This document shows, in pieces, positions 7,923 to 19,031 of a stretch of DNA of 64,000 bases; position 1 is the first letter of the stretch; every line of letters begins with the position of its first letter. The position numbers and the translations under genes are program-made. This DNA comes from Marinobacter lipolyticus SM19 (GTDB lineage: Bacteria; Pseudomonadota; Gammaproteobacteria; Pseudomonadales; Oleiphilaceae). The stretch covers positions 354,448-418,447 of the forward strand of contig NZ_KE007306.1 in NCBI RefSeq assembly GCF_000397065.2, read 5' to 3'. The notes beneath the pieces are model-generated. The model worked only from the letters and a program-made list of their open reading frames with translations. It had not been told where the DNA came from and did no database searches.

Positions 7923-9269
7923 ATGGCCAAGAAGCTGTACATCAAGACCCACGGCTGTCAGATGAACGAGTACGATTCTGCCCGAATGGCGGACCTGCTC
8001 AAAACCGGTGAAACCGTCGAAATGACGGACACACCCGATGACGCCGACATTCTTCTGCTGAACACCTGCTCCATTCGCGAGAAAGCCCAGGAGAAAGTGT
8101 TTCACCAGCTCGGCCGCTGGAAGGGACTCAAAAGCAAAAAACCGGACCTGATCATCGGCGTGGGCGGCTGCGTGGCCAGCCAGGAAGGTCAGGCTATTCT
8201 CGACCGCGCCCCGTATGTGGATATGGTGTTCGGTCCACAAACCCTGCACCGCCTGCCGGACATGATTACCGAAGTGCGCTCCAAGGGTAACGGTGTTGGC
8301 GTGGTGGACGTCAGCTTTCCGGAAATCGAGAAGTTCGACAACCTGCCCGAGCCCGGCGCTGACGGTCCATCGGCATTTGTGTCCATCATGGAAGGCTGCA
8401 GCAAATACTGCACCTTCTGCGTGGTGCCTTACACCCGTGGCGAGGAAGTCAGCCGTCCGGCGGACGACGTGATCGCAGAAGTGGCACACCTGGCGAGCCA
8501 GGGCGTGCGTGAGGTGAACCTGCTGGGCCAGAACGTTAACGCCTACCGTGGTGAAACCCACGATGGCGACACCATGGACCTGGCGGAACTGATCACCCTG
8601 GTGGCCGCCATCGACGGCATCGACCGCATCCGCTATACCACGTCACACCCGGTGGAGTTCACCGATGCCATGATCGAGGTGTACGAACAGGTCCCGGAAC
8701 TGGTCAGCCATCTGCACCTGCCGGTTCAAAGCGGTTCGGATCGTATCCTGGCAGCCATGAAGCGTGGTCACACGGCGCTGGAGTACAAATCCAAGCTCCG
8801 CCGCCTGCGCAAGATCCGGCCGGACATCAGCTTCTCGTCGGATTTCATTATCGGATTCCCCGGCGAAACCGAGAAAGACTTTGAGGACACCATGAAGCTG
8901 ATCAATGATATCGGCTTCGATATGTCTTTCAGCTTCGTTTACAGCGCCCGCCCGGGTACTCCGGCGTCGGATCTGCCGGATGACACTCCGATGGAGGTGA
9001 AGAAGCAACGCCTGAGCATTCTGCAGGACCGGTTGAATCAGAATGTCATGGATATCAGCCGCAAGATGGTGGGCACGACTCAGCGTATTCTGGTGACTGG
9101 CCTGTCCAAGAAAGACCCGGGAGAATTCGCGGGCCGGACGGAGAATAACCGGATTGTGAATTTCCGGCATGAGAATCCGAATGTTGTGGGGCACTTCATC
9201 GACGTCGAGATTGTTGAAGCTTATCCCAACTCCTTACGCGGCGTGCCTGTTAACGCGGAGTTGTTTTAG
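7923..9269 (+). CDS. miaB: tRNA-2-methylthio-N6-dimethylallyladenosine synthase MiaB
   Basis: 448 residues. MiaB is a radical SAM methylthiotransferase acting on i6A37 of tRNAs, the step after MiaA (encoded here at 41671). The N-terminal UPF0004 domain has [12 protein letters not shown] and NTCSIREKA, with cysteines for the second iron-sulfur cluster. The radical SAM cluster motif CSKYCTFC starts at Cys159. A C-terminal TRAM domain follows (residues ~380-445). I start at ATG 7923 because [13 protein letters not shown] is the family start; an upstream in-frame start would add 21 residues unlike the family. It heads the miaB-phoH-ybeY-corC-lnt row, but 490 bases rich in palindromes separate it from phoH. 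Confidence 0.95.
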   Translation: MAKKLYIKTHGCQMNEYDSARMADLLKTGETVEMTDTPDDADILLLNTCSIREKAQEKVFHQLGRWKGLKSKKPDLIIGVGGCVASQEGQAILDRAPYVDMVFGPQTLHRLPDMITEVRSKGNGVGVVDVSFPEIEKFDNLPEPGADGPSAFVSIMEGCSKYCTFCVVPYTRGEEVSRPADDVIAEVAHLASQGVREVNLLGQNVNAYRGETHDGDTMDLAELITLVAAIDGIDRIRYTTSHPVEFTDAMIEVYEQVPELVSHLHLPVQSGSDRILAAMKRGHTALEYKSKLRRLRKIRPDISFSSDFIIGFPGETEKDFEDTMKLINDIGFDMSFSFVYSARPGTPASDLPDDTPMEVKKQRLSILQDRLNQNVMDISRKMVGTTQRILVTGLSKKDPGEFAGRTENNRIVNFRHENPNVVGHFIDVEIVEAYPNSLRGVPVNAELF

Positions 9270-9305
9270 GGTTCGGCTCTTATTGGTTCGAGCTTGGAGC
9301 ATGGC

Positions 9306-9411
9306 GAGTGGTGGGGCTTCCCTCCCAAAAACCGCTACAAGCACGTCCGTGTGCGCTTCTCTCCGGCCATCCATGGCCTCCGAAATTTTTGGGAGGGAAG
9401 CCCCACCACTC
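9306..9411. repeat. Constant-centre palindrome, copy 1 (perfect 26-bp arms)
   Basis: Arms 9306-9331 and 9386-9411 are perfect reverse complements over 26 bases (GAGTGGTGGGGCTTCCC...). The 54-base centre, read on the minus strand, has GGAGGCCATGGATGGCC followed by AAGCGCACACGGACGTGC and TTGTAGCG. The same centre occurs in the palindromes at 9593 and 49913 with quite different arms. This copy lies in the 490-base miaB-phoH gap, which holds no gene that I can support. Confidence 0.85.
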
Positions 9412-9465
9412 TCCGCTGACTACGAGCGTGCACGCGCTGAGGAAATTCCAATAAGCGGTTTTATC

Positions 9466-9552
9466 GTAGGTTGGATTAGACGAAATAATAATCCAACAAA
9501 AACATGCGACCTCGAATTTTGTCGGATTACGACCTTGTCTAATCCGACCTAC
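9466..9552. repeat. Inverted pair of REP-like hairpins, copies 2 and 3
   Basis: 9466-9497 reads GTAGGTTGGATTA...TAATCCAACA and 9519-9552 reads TTGTCGGATTAC...TAATCCGACCTAC in the opposite orientation, a two-unit arrangement like REP/BIME elements. The first copy has TTGGATTA/TAATCCAA in place of TCGGATTA/TAATCCGA, so both sides of the stem changed together. Confidence 0.75.
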
Positions 9553-9592
9553 TTGTTTTTCAGTTTCGGGCCTGCAAATAGTTAGTTAAGTT

Positions 9593-9696
9593 GGGGTGTG
9601 GGGCACCTTCCACAGACTGTTGAGGGCCATGGACGGCCCGAAACAAGCGCACATGGATGTGCTCGTAGCGTGTCTGTGGAAGGTGCCCCACACCCC
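9593..9696. repeat. Constant-centre palindrome, copy 2 (perfect 25-bp arms)
   Basis: Arms 9593-9617 and 9672-9696 are perfect reverse complements (GGGGTGTGGGGCACCTTCC...). The 54-base centre has GAGGGCCATGGACGGCCC, then AAGCGCACATGGATGTGC and TCGTAGCG, matching the centres of the copies at 9306 (opposite orientation) and 49913. The centre itself contains two small hairpins: GGCCATGGACGGCC and GCACATGGATGTGC. It ends 64 bases before phoH. Confidence 0.85.
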
Positions 9697-9760
9697 GACC
9701 TGACTCAAAATTCAGAAAAGCTGACTCCCGGCAAACCACGGGAGTAAAAACGGAGCACCT

Positions 9761-10744
9761 TTGAAAGCCAACGATTCCAGACAATTTGATCTGCACCCGG
9801 TCGATCAGCACCGGCTGACCACTCTCTGTGGCCAGTTCGATGAGCATCTCAAGCACATTGAACGGCGCATGCGGGTCAAGATTGGCCGCCGTAACCACCA
9901 TTTCCGTGTGGAAGGCGAAACCGAGCATGTGGCTGCGGCCGTCGAGGTTATCCGGCACCTGTATCGGGAAACCGACGCCACTGACGATATTTCCCCCGAT
10001 ACCGTTCACCTGTTCATTCGTGAAACCGGCTTCGAGCGCCTGCCGGAAGATGTTCCCTACGACGGCTCTGTTACCGTCATCAAAACCCCCAAACTGCAGG
10101 CCAAGCCCCGCGGCGCCAACCAGCAGAAGTATGTGCACAATATCCGCACCCATGACATCAACTTCGGTATTGGCCCGGCCGGCACCGGAAAGACCTGGTT
10201 GGCGGTCGCCTGTGCGGTGGAAGCCTTGAAGGATGAGCAGGTCAAACGCATCCTGCTGGTTCGTCCGGCGGTGGAAGCCGGTGAGAAGCTGGGCTTCCTT
10301 CCGGGCGATCTGGCCCAGAAAGTGGACCCTTACCTTCGCCCACTGTACGACGCCCTTTATGAGATGCTGGGCTTTGACCATGTCACCCGGCTGATTGAAA
10401 AGAGTGTGATCGAAATTGCGCCCCTTGCCTTTATGCGTGGCCGCACCCTGAATAACTCGTTCATCATCCTGGACGAGAGTCAGAACACCACCCGGGAACA
10501 AATGAAGATGTTCCTGACGCGGATTGGCTTTGGCTCCACGGCGGTGATTACCGGCGATACGACTCAGGTTGACCTGCCCCGCGGTGAAAATTCCGGACTG
10601 ATTCACGCCTCCGGCGTGCTGAGCAAGGTCTCTGGCATTGGCTTTACACGCTTTGAAGCCAGGGACGTGGTTCGCCACCCCCTGGTCCAACGCATCGTGG
10701 AAGCCTACGACTCTTTTGACGGCGGGAGTGCCACCGGCAAGTGA
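9761..10744 (+). CDS. ybeZ: PhoH-like ATPase (YbeZ)
   Basis: 327 residues. YbeZ is a cytoplasmic P-loop ATPase that works with the rRNA endonuclease YbeY, encoded next. An N-terminal KH-like region (DEHLKHIERRMRVKIGRR) is followed by the PhoH domain with Walker A GPAGTGKTWLA near residue 145, LVRPAVEAGEKLGFLPGDL, and Walker B FIILDESQNTT. The start is a TTG at 9761 with GGAG 5 bases upstream; the next Met is at residue 37 and would cut off the conserved LCGQFDEHLKHIE segment. The end overlaps ybeY by 4 bases. Confidence 0.92.
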   Translation: MKANDSRQFDLHPVDQHRLTTLCGQFDEHLKHIERRMRVKIGRRNHHFRVEGETEHVAAAVEVIRHLYRETDATDDISPDTVHLFIRETGFERLPEDVPYDGSVTVIKTPKLQAKPRGANQQKYVHNIRTHDINFGIGPAGTGKTWLAVACAVEALKDEQVKRILLVRPAVEAGEKLGFLPGDLAQKVDPYLRPLYDALYEMLGFDHVTRLIEKSVIEIAPLAFMRGRTLNNSFIILDESQNTTREQMKMFLTRIGFGSTAVITGDTTQVDLPRGENSGLIHASGVLSKVSGIGFTRFEARDVVRHPLVQRIVEAYDSFDGGSATGK

Positions 10745-11214
10745 ACACACTGACAGTAGACCTGCAGCGGGCTCATTCAGCGCACGGCGTACCCGCGGCG
10801 GAGAGTTTTGAACGCTGGGCTCAATGTGCCTGGCTGGGGAACACCACGTCCGAAGTCACAATCCGTATTGTCGATACTGACGAAAGCGCGGAACTCAATG
10901 GCCAGTACCGGGGCAAAAATGGGCCAACCAATGTCCTGTCCTTCCCATTTGAGGCACCAGCGGGTATAACAGTTCCGTTAGCCGGAGATCTCATCATTTG
11001 TGCTCCGGTTGTTGAAAAAGAGGCCAAAGATCAGCATAAAGAACCAGAGGCCCATTGGGCTCACATGGTTGTGCATGGCATGCTGCATCTTCAGGGCTAT
11101 GATCATATTGAAGATAACGATGCCGAGGTCATGGAAGCCCTCGAAGTCCGGCTGCTGCGGCAGCTCGGGTATGGCAATCCTTACGAATCAGAGGAAGCGG
11201 AACAAGACTCATGA
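10741..11214 (+). CDS. ybeY: Endoribonuclease YbeY (rRNA maturation)
   Basis: 157 residues. YbeY is a zinc-dependent single-strand endoribonuclease needed for 16S rRNA 3'-end maturation and ribosome quality control. The metal-binding signature HGMLHLQGYDH is near residue 115, preceded by the conserved NGQYRGKNGPTNVLSFPFE segment. The start is GTG at 10741, overlapping the phoH stop by 4 bases (GTGA), and its own stop overlaps the corC ATG (ATGA), so the three genes are tightly coupled. Assignment is firm. Confidence 0.94.
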   Translation: MNTLTVDLQRAHSAHGVPAAESFERWAQCAWLGNTTSEVTIRIVDTDESAELNGQYRGKNGPTNVLSFPFEAPAGITVPLAGDLIICAPVVEKEAKDQHKEPEAHWAHMVVHGMLHLQGYDHIEDNDAEVMEALEVRLLRQLGYGNPYESEEAEQDS

Positions 11215-12056
11215 GCGACGATCAGTCGAGTCGCAGTCAGGGCAACAAGTCCTGGCTGGAGCGTATATCACAGGCCTTTTCCAGCGGGCCTGAGTCCGTC
11301 GAGGACGTGCTGGAAATCCTGCGGGACGCCGAGTCCCAGGACATCATCGATACCGATGCCATGAGCATCATCGAAGGTGCCATGCAGGTGATCGACATGC
11401 GGGTGGATGAGATCATGATCCCCCGCTCCCAGATGGTCACCGTCAAGGCAGCCCAGGAACCGAAAGAGTTTCTTGGCGAAATCATCTCCTCTGCCCACAG
11501 CCGTTTTCCCGTTATTGGCGACAGCCAGGACGACGTAATTGGCGTACTGCTTGCCAAGGATCTGCTGCCTTTGGCTCTGAACAATGAGGTCAACTGGTCG
11601 TGCATTCGTGAAATCCTGCGACCGCCAACTTTCGTGCCGGAAAGCAAGCGCCTGAACCAGCTGTTGAAAGAGTTCAAGGAAAACCGCAACCACATGGCCA
11701 TCGTGGTGGACGAGTACGGCGGCACGGCTGGCCTGATCACCATCGAAGATGTTCTGGAACAGATCGTTGGTGAAATCGAAGATGAACACGACTTCGATGA
11801 AGAAACCCACATCAAGGCCCGCGGGGACGGCACTTATGCCGTCAAGGCCGTCACACCGGTGGATGACTTCAATGAGTTTTTCCAGACGGAGCTGGATGAG
11901 GAAGAGTTCGACACCATCGGCGGTGTGGTACTCAAAGAATTCGGCCACCTGCCCAGGCGGGGCGAATCGGTTGCATTTGGCGGGCTGCAATTTACTATTG
12001 CGAACGCCGATAACCGAGTCATCCGTCTGCTGCAGGTAACCCGTAGTGAGCAATAA
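11211..12056 (+). CDS. corC: CorC/HlyC-family protein with paired CBS domains
   Basis: 281 residues. CorC-family proteins are linked to magnesium and cobalt efflux and bind nucleotides through CBS domains. Two CBS repeats (about residues 65-185; MIPRSQMVTV, GVLLAKDLL, ILRPPTFVPESKRLNQLL, YGGTAGLITIEDVLEQIVGEI) are followed by the transporter-associated CorC_HlyC domain with FDTIGGVVLKEFGHLPRRGE. There are no membrane spans, so this is the short cytosolic type found between ybeY and lnt. It overlaps ybeY by 4 bases and lnt by 11. Confidence 0.92.
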   Translation: MSDDQSSRSQGNKSWLERISQAFSSGPESVEDVLEILRDAESQDIIDTDAMSIIEGAMQVIDMRVDEIMIPRSQMVTVKAAQEPKEFLGEIISSAHSRFPVIGDSQDDVIGVLLAKDLLPLALNNEVNWSCIREILRPPTFVPESKRLNQLLKEFKENRNHMAIVVDEYGGTAGLITIEDVLEQIVGEIEDEHDFDEETHIKARGDGTYAVKAVTPVDDFNEFFQTELDEEEFDTIGGVVLKEFGHLPRRGESVAFGGLQFTIANADNRVIRLLQVTRSEQ

Positions 12057-13593
12057 CGATACCATCCCCCTGATTCCGGATACGCGCCTGTCAGGCAAAA
12101 CCTGGCTGAGAACCGTCACCCTTGTGGTGGCGGGCGCCCTGCAAACCCTGACATTGTCACCCTTTCAGTGGTGGTGGCTGGGCCCGGTTTCTCTTGTACT
12201 GATCCTGCTGGCGACCGTTCCGCTGGCGTCTCACAAGCTTTTCCGGGCGGGATGGCTTACCGGTCTGGGAATTTTTGGCAGCGGTGCCAGCTGGGTCTAC
12301 ATCAGCATCAGCGAGCATGGCAATACCTCCATCCCCCTGGCGGTCCTCCTGACCGTCTTATTCGTGGCTGGCCTTGCGTTATTTCACGCTATCGCTTTCT
12401 GGGGCTGGGGTAAATTGGCAAAAGAGAGCCTCGTGCGCCGGCTACTCCTGTTTCCCGCTATCTGGATTCTCGGTGACTGGGTTCGTGGCTGGCTGCTGAC
12501 CGGCTTCCCCTGGCTTTACCTCGGAAATGCCCATGTGGACGGGCCCTTGGGAGGTTTTGCGCCACTGGTAGGCGTACATGGCCTAACCTTCTGGATAACC
12601 GTTACCGGCGTCGCCATCTACGGTGCATGGTGGCTGGTGCTCAACAAGCGTTCAGTAGGCGCCGGATTCGTCGCTGTAGTGGCACTCTTGCCCTGGGTCA
12701 CCGGTCCTGCATTATCGAAAATCGAATGGACTAACGTCAGTGACGAAGCCACCTCCTTTGCCTCCATGCAAGGCAACATCCCCCAGCAGATCAAGTGGGA
12801 CCCGGACTTCCTTCGGGATCAGATCGTTGTATATCTCGGGCTTACAGACGACTACTGGGATACTGATCTCATCCTGTGGCCGGAAACCGCCATCCCCATT
12901 CCCCAGGACCAGGCCGGCAAGATCATCGATCATATTGCCGAAGAACTGGGGGACAACAGCACGCTGATCACCGGTATACCCTGGTACGGCTTCAGCGACC
13001 GCATTGAGGACTTCACGTTCCACAACAGCATCATGGCTATTGGCAATGGGGAAGGCATGTACCACAAGCAGAAACTGGTGCCGTTCGGCGAGTACGTGCC
13101 CCTTCAGCAATGGCTGCGTGGACTGATCGGATTCTTCGATCTGCCCATGTCCAGTTTTAGCCGGGGCCCGGCCAACCAGTCCCCTCTGATCGCCAACGGC
13201 ACGCGCATCATGCCGTTCATTTGCTATGAAGTGGCTTACCCGGATTTCGTTGCCCGCAATGCCCGGGGCACCGACCTGCTGCTGACCATCAGCAACGACG
13301 GCTGGTTTGGCGATTCCATTGGCCCACTGCAGCACTTGCAGATTGCGCGTATGCGGGCGCTGGAAACCGGCCGCTACATGCTTCGGGGCACCAACAACGG
13401 CGTCACTGCAATCATCGATCACAAGGGGCAACTGGCTAAAACCATTCCCCAATTCGAACGTGCGGTCCTGACCGGTGACGTATTCACTGCAAAAGGCAGT
13501 ACGCCCTACATGCAGACAGGCTCCTGGCCCGTGCTGACCCTGGCGCTCATCCTCATTGTCTTCGTGAGGGAGCGGATTATCCCCAAACCGTAG
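12046..13593 (+). CDS. lnt: Apolipoprotein N-acyltransferase
   Basis: 515 residues. Lnt adds the third acyl chain to outer-membrane lipoproteins at the inner membrane; LptE (17050) and the DUF2931 lipoprotein (6352) are potential substrates in this window. The N-terminal half has several hydrophobic helices (SLVLILLATVPLA, AVLLTVLFVAGLALFHAIAFWGW, LTFWITVTGVAIYGAWW). The C-terminal nitrilase domain carries the Glu-Lys-Cys set: Glu280 in WPETAIP, the lysine in HKQKLVPFGEYVP, and Cys393 in FICYEVAYPD. A last helix (LTLALILIVFV) ends the protein. The start is GTG at 12046 inside the corC end; no nearby ATG fits. Assignment is firm. Confidence 0.94.
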   Translation: MSNNDTIPLIPDTRLSGKTWLRTVTLVVAGALQTLTLSPFQWWWLGPVSLVLILLATVPLASHKLFRAGWLTGLGIFGSGASWVYISISEHGNTSIPLAVLLTVLFVAGLALFHAIAFWGWGKLAKESLVRRLLLFPAIWILGDWVRGWLLTGFPWLYLGNAHVDGPLGGFAPLVGVHGLTFWITVTGVAIYGAWWLVLNKRSVGAGFVAVVALLPWVTGPALSKIEWTNVSDEATSFASMQGNIPQQIKWDPDFLRDQIVVYLGLTDDYWDTDLILWPETAIPIPQDQAGKIIDHIAEELGDNSTLITGIPWYGFSDRIEDFTFHNSIMAIGNGEGMYHKQKLVPFGEYVPLQQWLRGLIGFFDLPMSSFSRGPANQSPLIANGTRIMPFICYEVAYPDFVARNARGTDLLLTISNDGWFGDSIGPLQHLQIARMRALETGRYMLRGTNNGVTAIIDHKGQLAKTIPQFERAVLTGDVFTAKGSTPYMQTGSWPVLTLALILIVFVRERIIPKP

Positions 13594-13690
13594 GTTGGAT
13601 TTACCGGTGAACGGCACAATGAGCAAAGCGTAACCCAACAATCGGCATGAACTTCTGTGTCGGATTACGGCTTCGCCTAATCCGACCTAC
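13590..13690. repeat. Inverted pair of REP-like hairpins, copies 4 and 5
   Basis: 13590-13640 is a degenerate copy (GTAGGTTGGATTT...GTAACCCAACA). 13658-13690 is a full copy, TGTCGGATTACGG...TAATCCGACCTAC, identical over 33 bases to the copy at 30147. They fill the 118-base gap between convergent lnt and ybeL. Confidence 0.8.
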
Positions 13691-13711
13691 TTGTTGGGAC
13701 ACGGTGCACCG

Positions 13712-14260
13712 CTATTCCGACTTACGGGGCCAGCGGCTGGTCACGCGTTCGTAGTAATGGGAACCACAGGCCTCACAGGGTTCCAGATGGCTGGTCGCGG
13801 TCAGGCAGCGCATGTGGCCGCAATTCAGACACTGGAACATCCCGGCGGTAGCCACCTCGCCGGAAATGTAATGGCCAGCCTCCTGGTTTTCCAGCTTCTG
13901 GCGCAGCTCCAGGTTATCCACCAACGTCTTGTCCGCGACAGAAAGCAGCCGGTCCGCAAGCTGATGCTCAAGCAGCGCAATATCCAGCTGCAACCACTCC
14001 GTCAGCCCCTCACCGGTCTCCTCCACAAAGTGCATGAGGTGCTCCAGATCCCGCAACAGATAGGCCCCCAACAGGTCTGCCTCCTCGCGGGTCATTTCCT
14101 CCAGCTCGTACTCAAACTCAACCGCCTTCTGGACTTCCTCTTCCAGATTCCGAAGGGACGTTTCCTGCAACTCATTGAGGCGCGACTGCACCCGTTCCAG
14201 CATCCGGTCATAGACTTCCAGGGCTTTTCCGGATAGATGTCTGCGTTCAGACTCGGCCAT
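13712..14260 (-). CDS. ybeL: Zinc-ribbon protein, YbeL (DUF1451) family
   Basis: 182 residues. The function of this family is unknown. The first two thirds are strongly charged alpha-helix, likely coiled coil (EVYDRMLERVQSRLNELQETSLRNLEEEVQK). The C-terminus has a zinc ribbon with CLNCGH and EPCEACGS, four cysteines in two pairs. YbeL genes lie near leuS in several gammaproteobacteria, as here, where it is divergent from leuS with 193 bases between. Its job cannot be read from context. Confidence 0.85.
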   Translation of the reverse strand: MAESERRHLSGKALEVYDRMLERVQSRLNELQETSLRNLEEEVQKAVEFEYELEEMTREEADLLGAYLLRDLEHLMHFVEETGEGLTEWLQLDIALLEHQLADRLLSVADKTLVDNLELRQKLENQEAGHYISGEVATAGMFQCLNCGHMRCLTATSHLEPCEACGSHYYERVTSRWPRKSE

Positions 14261-14283
14261 ATAGACTCCTCACCAAAGTTCGG

Positions 14284-14312
14284 GGGCCGGGCAATTGTCC
14301 TCTGCCCGGCCC
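14284..14312. other. GC-rich hairpin between ybeL and leuS
   Basis: GGGCCGGGCA and TGCCCGGCCC form a perfect 10-bp stem with a 9-base loop, with no T-run on either side. It lies in the 5' leader of ybeL (minus strand), so it may be a leader structure rather than a terminator. The rest of the gap holds a possible leuS -10 box TAGAAT at 14383-14388 without a good -35. Confidence 0.4.
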
Positions 14313-14369
14313 TACCCGCCTGATAACAAGTCTGGCACATGAAACGATTTTTGGCAGACTACCTGTTAA

Positions 14370-17048
<2,679 letters not shown>

Positions 17049-17049
17049 G

Positions 17050-17619
17050 ATGGTAGCCTCGCACCCGTTCCACCACGCCAGAATTTTAGTGGCAGGCCTG
17101 CTGTCCCTGGTCCTGGCTGGGTGCGGCTTTCAATTGCGGGGGGCACCCCCGGTGCCACCTGGTCTACAACCACTGGCTGTCTCCTGCGTTAAAGAGATAC
17201 CGGATGACCTTTGTCAGGCTGTCAAAGAGCAACTTGAATTGGGCAAGATTGATGTTCGTGAGCCGGAACAGGCGGATTACATTCTGCGCCTTCGCGGATT
17301 CCGGCAAGACCGTCGCGCCAGCGCCATTACGGTTCAGGCCGCAGCGGCGGAATACACGCTCCGACAGACCGTCGACATGGACGTGCTGACCCGCGACGAC
17401 CTGCCCCTGATAGCGGAAACCCGTCTTAATAGCAGCGAAACCTATCGCTACGACGAGACCAACGTGCTCGCCAAGCAGCGGGAGGAAGAGGAGCTCAGGC
17501 AACAGCTTTATGATCGGCTGGCACAACAGATCATTTTCCGGCTGGCACCTTTGACGGACTCCCGGGTTACCCAATTGCGGGAACAGGCCGTCAAAGATCA
17601 AGAGCAAGACACGCGCTGA
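17050..17619 (+). CDS. lptE: LPS-assembly lipoprotein LptE
   Basis: 189 residues. LptE plugs the LptD barrel and delivers lipopolysaccharide to the outer membrane. A signal peptide ends in the lipobox LAGC (about Cys25), followed by the family hallmark GFQLRG. The rest has the LptE pattern, including LRLRGFRQDRRASAI and the C-terminal LRQQLYDRLAQQIIFRL helix. It starts one base after leuS and ends two bases before holA, the same order as in Escherichia coli. Confidence 0.92.
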   Translation: MVASHPFHHARILVAGLLSLVLAGCGFQLRGAPPVPPGLQPLAVSCVKEIPDDLCQAVKEQLELGKIDVREPEQADYILRLRGFRQDRRASAITVQAAAAEYTLRQTVDMDVLTRDDLPLIAETRLNSSETYRYDETNVLAKQREEEELRQQLYDRLAQQIIFRLAPLTDSRVTQLREQAVKDQEQDTR

Positions 17620-17621
17620 TT

Positions 17622-18632
17622 ATGAAGACCCAACCGGCCCAGCTTCCCCAGTTACTGAAGAAATCCCTGGCACCGGTCTATCTGATTTCCGGAGATGAAC
17701 CCCTGCTGGTCCAGGAATGCTGTGACCAGGTCCGTAGTGCTGCCAGGGATGCCGGCTTCCTGGAGCGCATGACGTTTCACGCCGATCACCAGCTGGACTG
17801 GAACACCGTAGGCGAGGAGTTTGGCTCACTGTCCCTGTTTGCCGAAAAACGCCGCATCGAAATCCACTTGCCCACCGGAAAACTCGGAGATGGTCGTGCA
17901 GTCCTCGAGAGAGTCCTTCAGGATCCCCCCGAAGACATTGTTCTGCTACTGATCAGTGCCAGACTGGACGCCGCCGAGACGCGCAGGAAGTGGTACAAGG
18001 AATTACAGAACAAGGGCGTGCATGTTCCCGTATGGCCGGTAGACGGCGACAAGTTTGCCGGCTGGCTGCAACAGCGTGCCAATTCCCGGGGACTGAAGCT
18101 GACCCGGGGCGCCCTGAGTATTCTCACCGAGCGACTTGAAGGCAACCTCCTGGCTGCAAGCCAGGAGCTGGATCGGCTGGCTCTCTTTGGCACCGGTAAA
18201 ACCATTGATGAAGAAGCCATAGAACAGGCCGTCCAGGACAGCTCCCGCTTTACCGGATTCGAGTTGGTAACGGAGCTTCTGGCCGGACGGGCTCCTCATG
18301 CCCGCAAGATGATCGGGGTACTCAGGCAGGAAGGCGAGAACCCTTTGGGGTTGCTGGCGGTACTGGTTCGCGACCTGAACCTGACTATGGAACTGCGGTC
18401 AGCAACCGCACAACGTGAGAACCCATCGTCCTTCCTGAAGCAACGCGGCGTCTTCCAGCCACAACGTGCCCGCACCATAGAGCAGGCAGCGCGGCGGCTT
18501 TCCCGCCCCCAGCTCCACTCAGCCCTGGAACTGTGCAGCGATATTGATCGCGCCACCAAGGGATTTTCTCCCAGCTCTCCCTGGAGCCATCTGGAAGATA
18601 TGGCCACCCTGCTGGCAGCCCGCAACACCTGA
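17622..18632 (+). CDS. holA: DNA polymerase III delta subunit
   Basis: 336 residues, the usual length. Delta is the wrench of the clamp loader that opens the beta sliding clamp. Family segments include LAPVYLISGDEPLLVQECCDQVR at the N-terminus, LPTGKLGDGRAVLERVLQDPPEDIVLLLIS, WPVDGDKFAGWLQQRA, and a helical C-terminal collar domain ending in SHLEDMATLLAAR. It is the last gene of leuS-lptE-holA; no clear terminator follows. Confidence 0.93.
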   Translation: MKTQPAQLPQLLKKSLAPVYLISGDEPLLVQECCDQVRSAARDAGFLERMTFHADHQLDWNTVGEEFGSLSLFAEKRRIEIHLPTGKLGDGRAVLERVLQDPPEDIVLLLISARLDAAETRRKWYKELQNKGVHVPVWPVDGDKFAGWLQQRANSRGLKLTRGALSILTERLEGNLLAASQELDRLALFGTGKTIDEEAIEQAVQDSSRFTGFELVTELLAGRAPHARKMIGVLRQEGENPLGLLAVLVRDLNLTMELRSATAQRENPSSFLKQRGVFQPQRARTIEQAARRLSRPQLHSALELCSDIDRATKGFSPSSPWSHLEDMATLLAARNT

Positions 18633-18648
18633 CCCTCCCACTCCCCTC

Positions 18649-18678
18649 TTGACAGGTTTTCAGTTTCGGGAGCATTGT
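18649..18678 (+). promoter_or_regulatory. Candidate promoter for the small helical protein
   Basis: A consensus TTGACA (18649-18654) is followed after 18 bases by CATTGT (18673-18678), which is a poor -10. The strong -35 and the isolated gene downstream make a promoter plausible, perhaps one needing an activator. Confidence 0.3.
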
Positions 18679-18709
18679 AAGGTAACGTCTACCAAAGGAG
18701 GTGTTTCAT

Positions 18710-18973
18710 ATGACGCTTCAGGATGACCTCAAAAAACTGTCAGAGAAAATCAAACAGTACCGTGACGAAGCACGCGTCCAACTTCACCTTGCCCGAGAAG
18801 ACGTCAAGGATGAGTGGGACGATCTCGAAAAAGACTGGGAAAAGTTCCGTCACAAGTTCGATAAAATTCTGCACGATACCGAAGATACAACTCAGGAAGC
18901 TCGTCAGAAAGCCCAGCAATTCGGAGAGGAACTTCGCGCAAGGTACGAGCGCATTCGTGATCGCTTGAAGTAA
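18710..18973 (+). CDS. Small, highly charged helical protein of unknown function
   Basis: 87 residues. The ATG at 18710 is chosen because AAAGGAGG, close to a perfect ribosome site, lies just upstream; a GTG at 18701 sits inside that site. Nearly the whole protein should be one or two long amphipathic helices (DDLKKLSEKIKQYRDEARVQLHLAREDVKDEW..., then KAQQFGEELRARYERIRDRLK). There is no cysteine, signal peptide or membrane span. The pattern recalls apolipoprotein-like or stress-protective helical proteins, but I do not recognise the family. It has its own candidate promoter and a hairpin after it, so it is probably a single, well-translated gene. Confidence 0.7.
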   Translation: MTLQDDLKKLSEKIKQYRDEARVQLHLAREDVKDEWDDLEKDWEKFRHKFDKILHDTEDTTQEARQKAQQFGEELRARYERIRDRLK

Positions 18974-19011
18974 AGGTCGTTAGGGCCTGATCGGCAAAGG
19001 CCCTATCCTTT
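18972..19011 (+). terminator. Terminator-like hairpin after the small helical protein
   Basis: TAGGGCC (18981-18987) pairs with GGCCCTA (18999-19005), extended by AAAGG against CCTTT (19007-19011). The T-run is short. Confidence 0.45.
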
Positions 19012-19031
19012 GTAGCGAGGTATAAGAACGC

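Noticed and set aside
9560-10750. A 396-codon minus-strand frame opposite phoH
   Set aside because: It runs through the palindrome and the whole PhoH gene on the opposite strand; the PhoH motifs on the plus strand are decisive.
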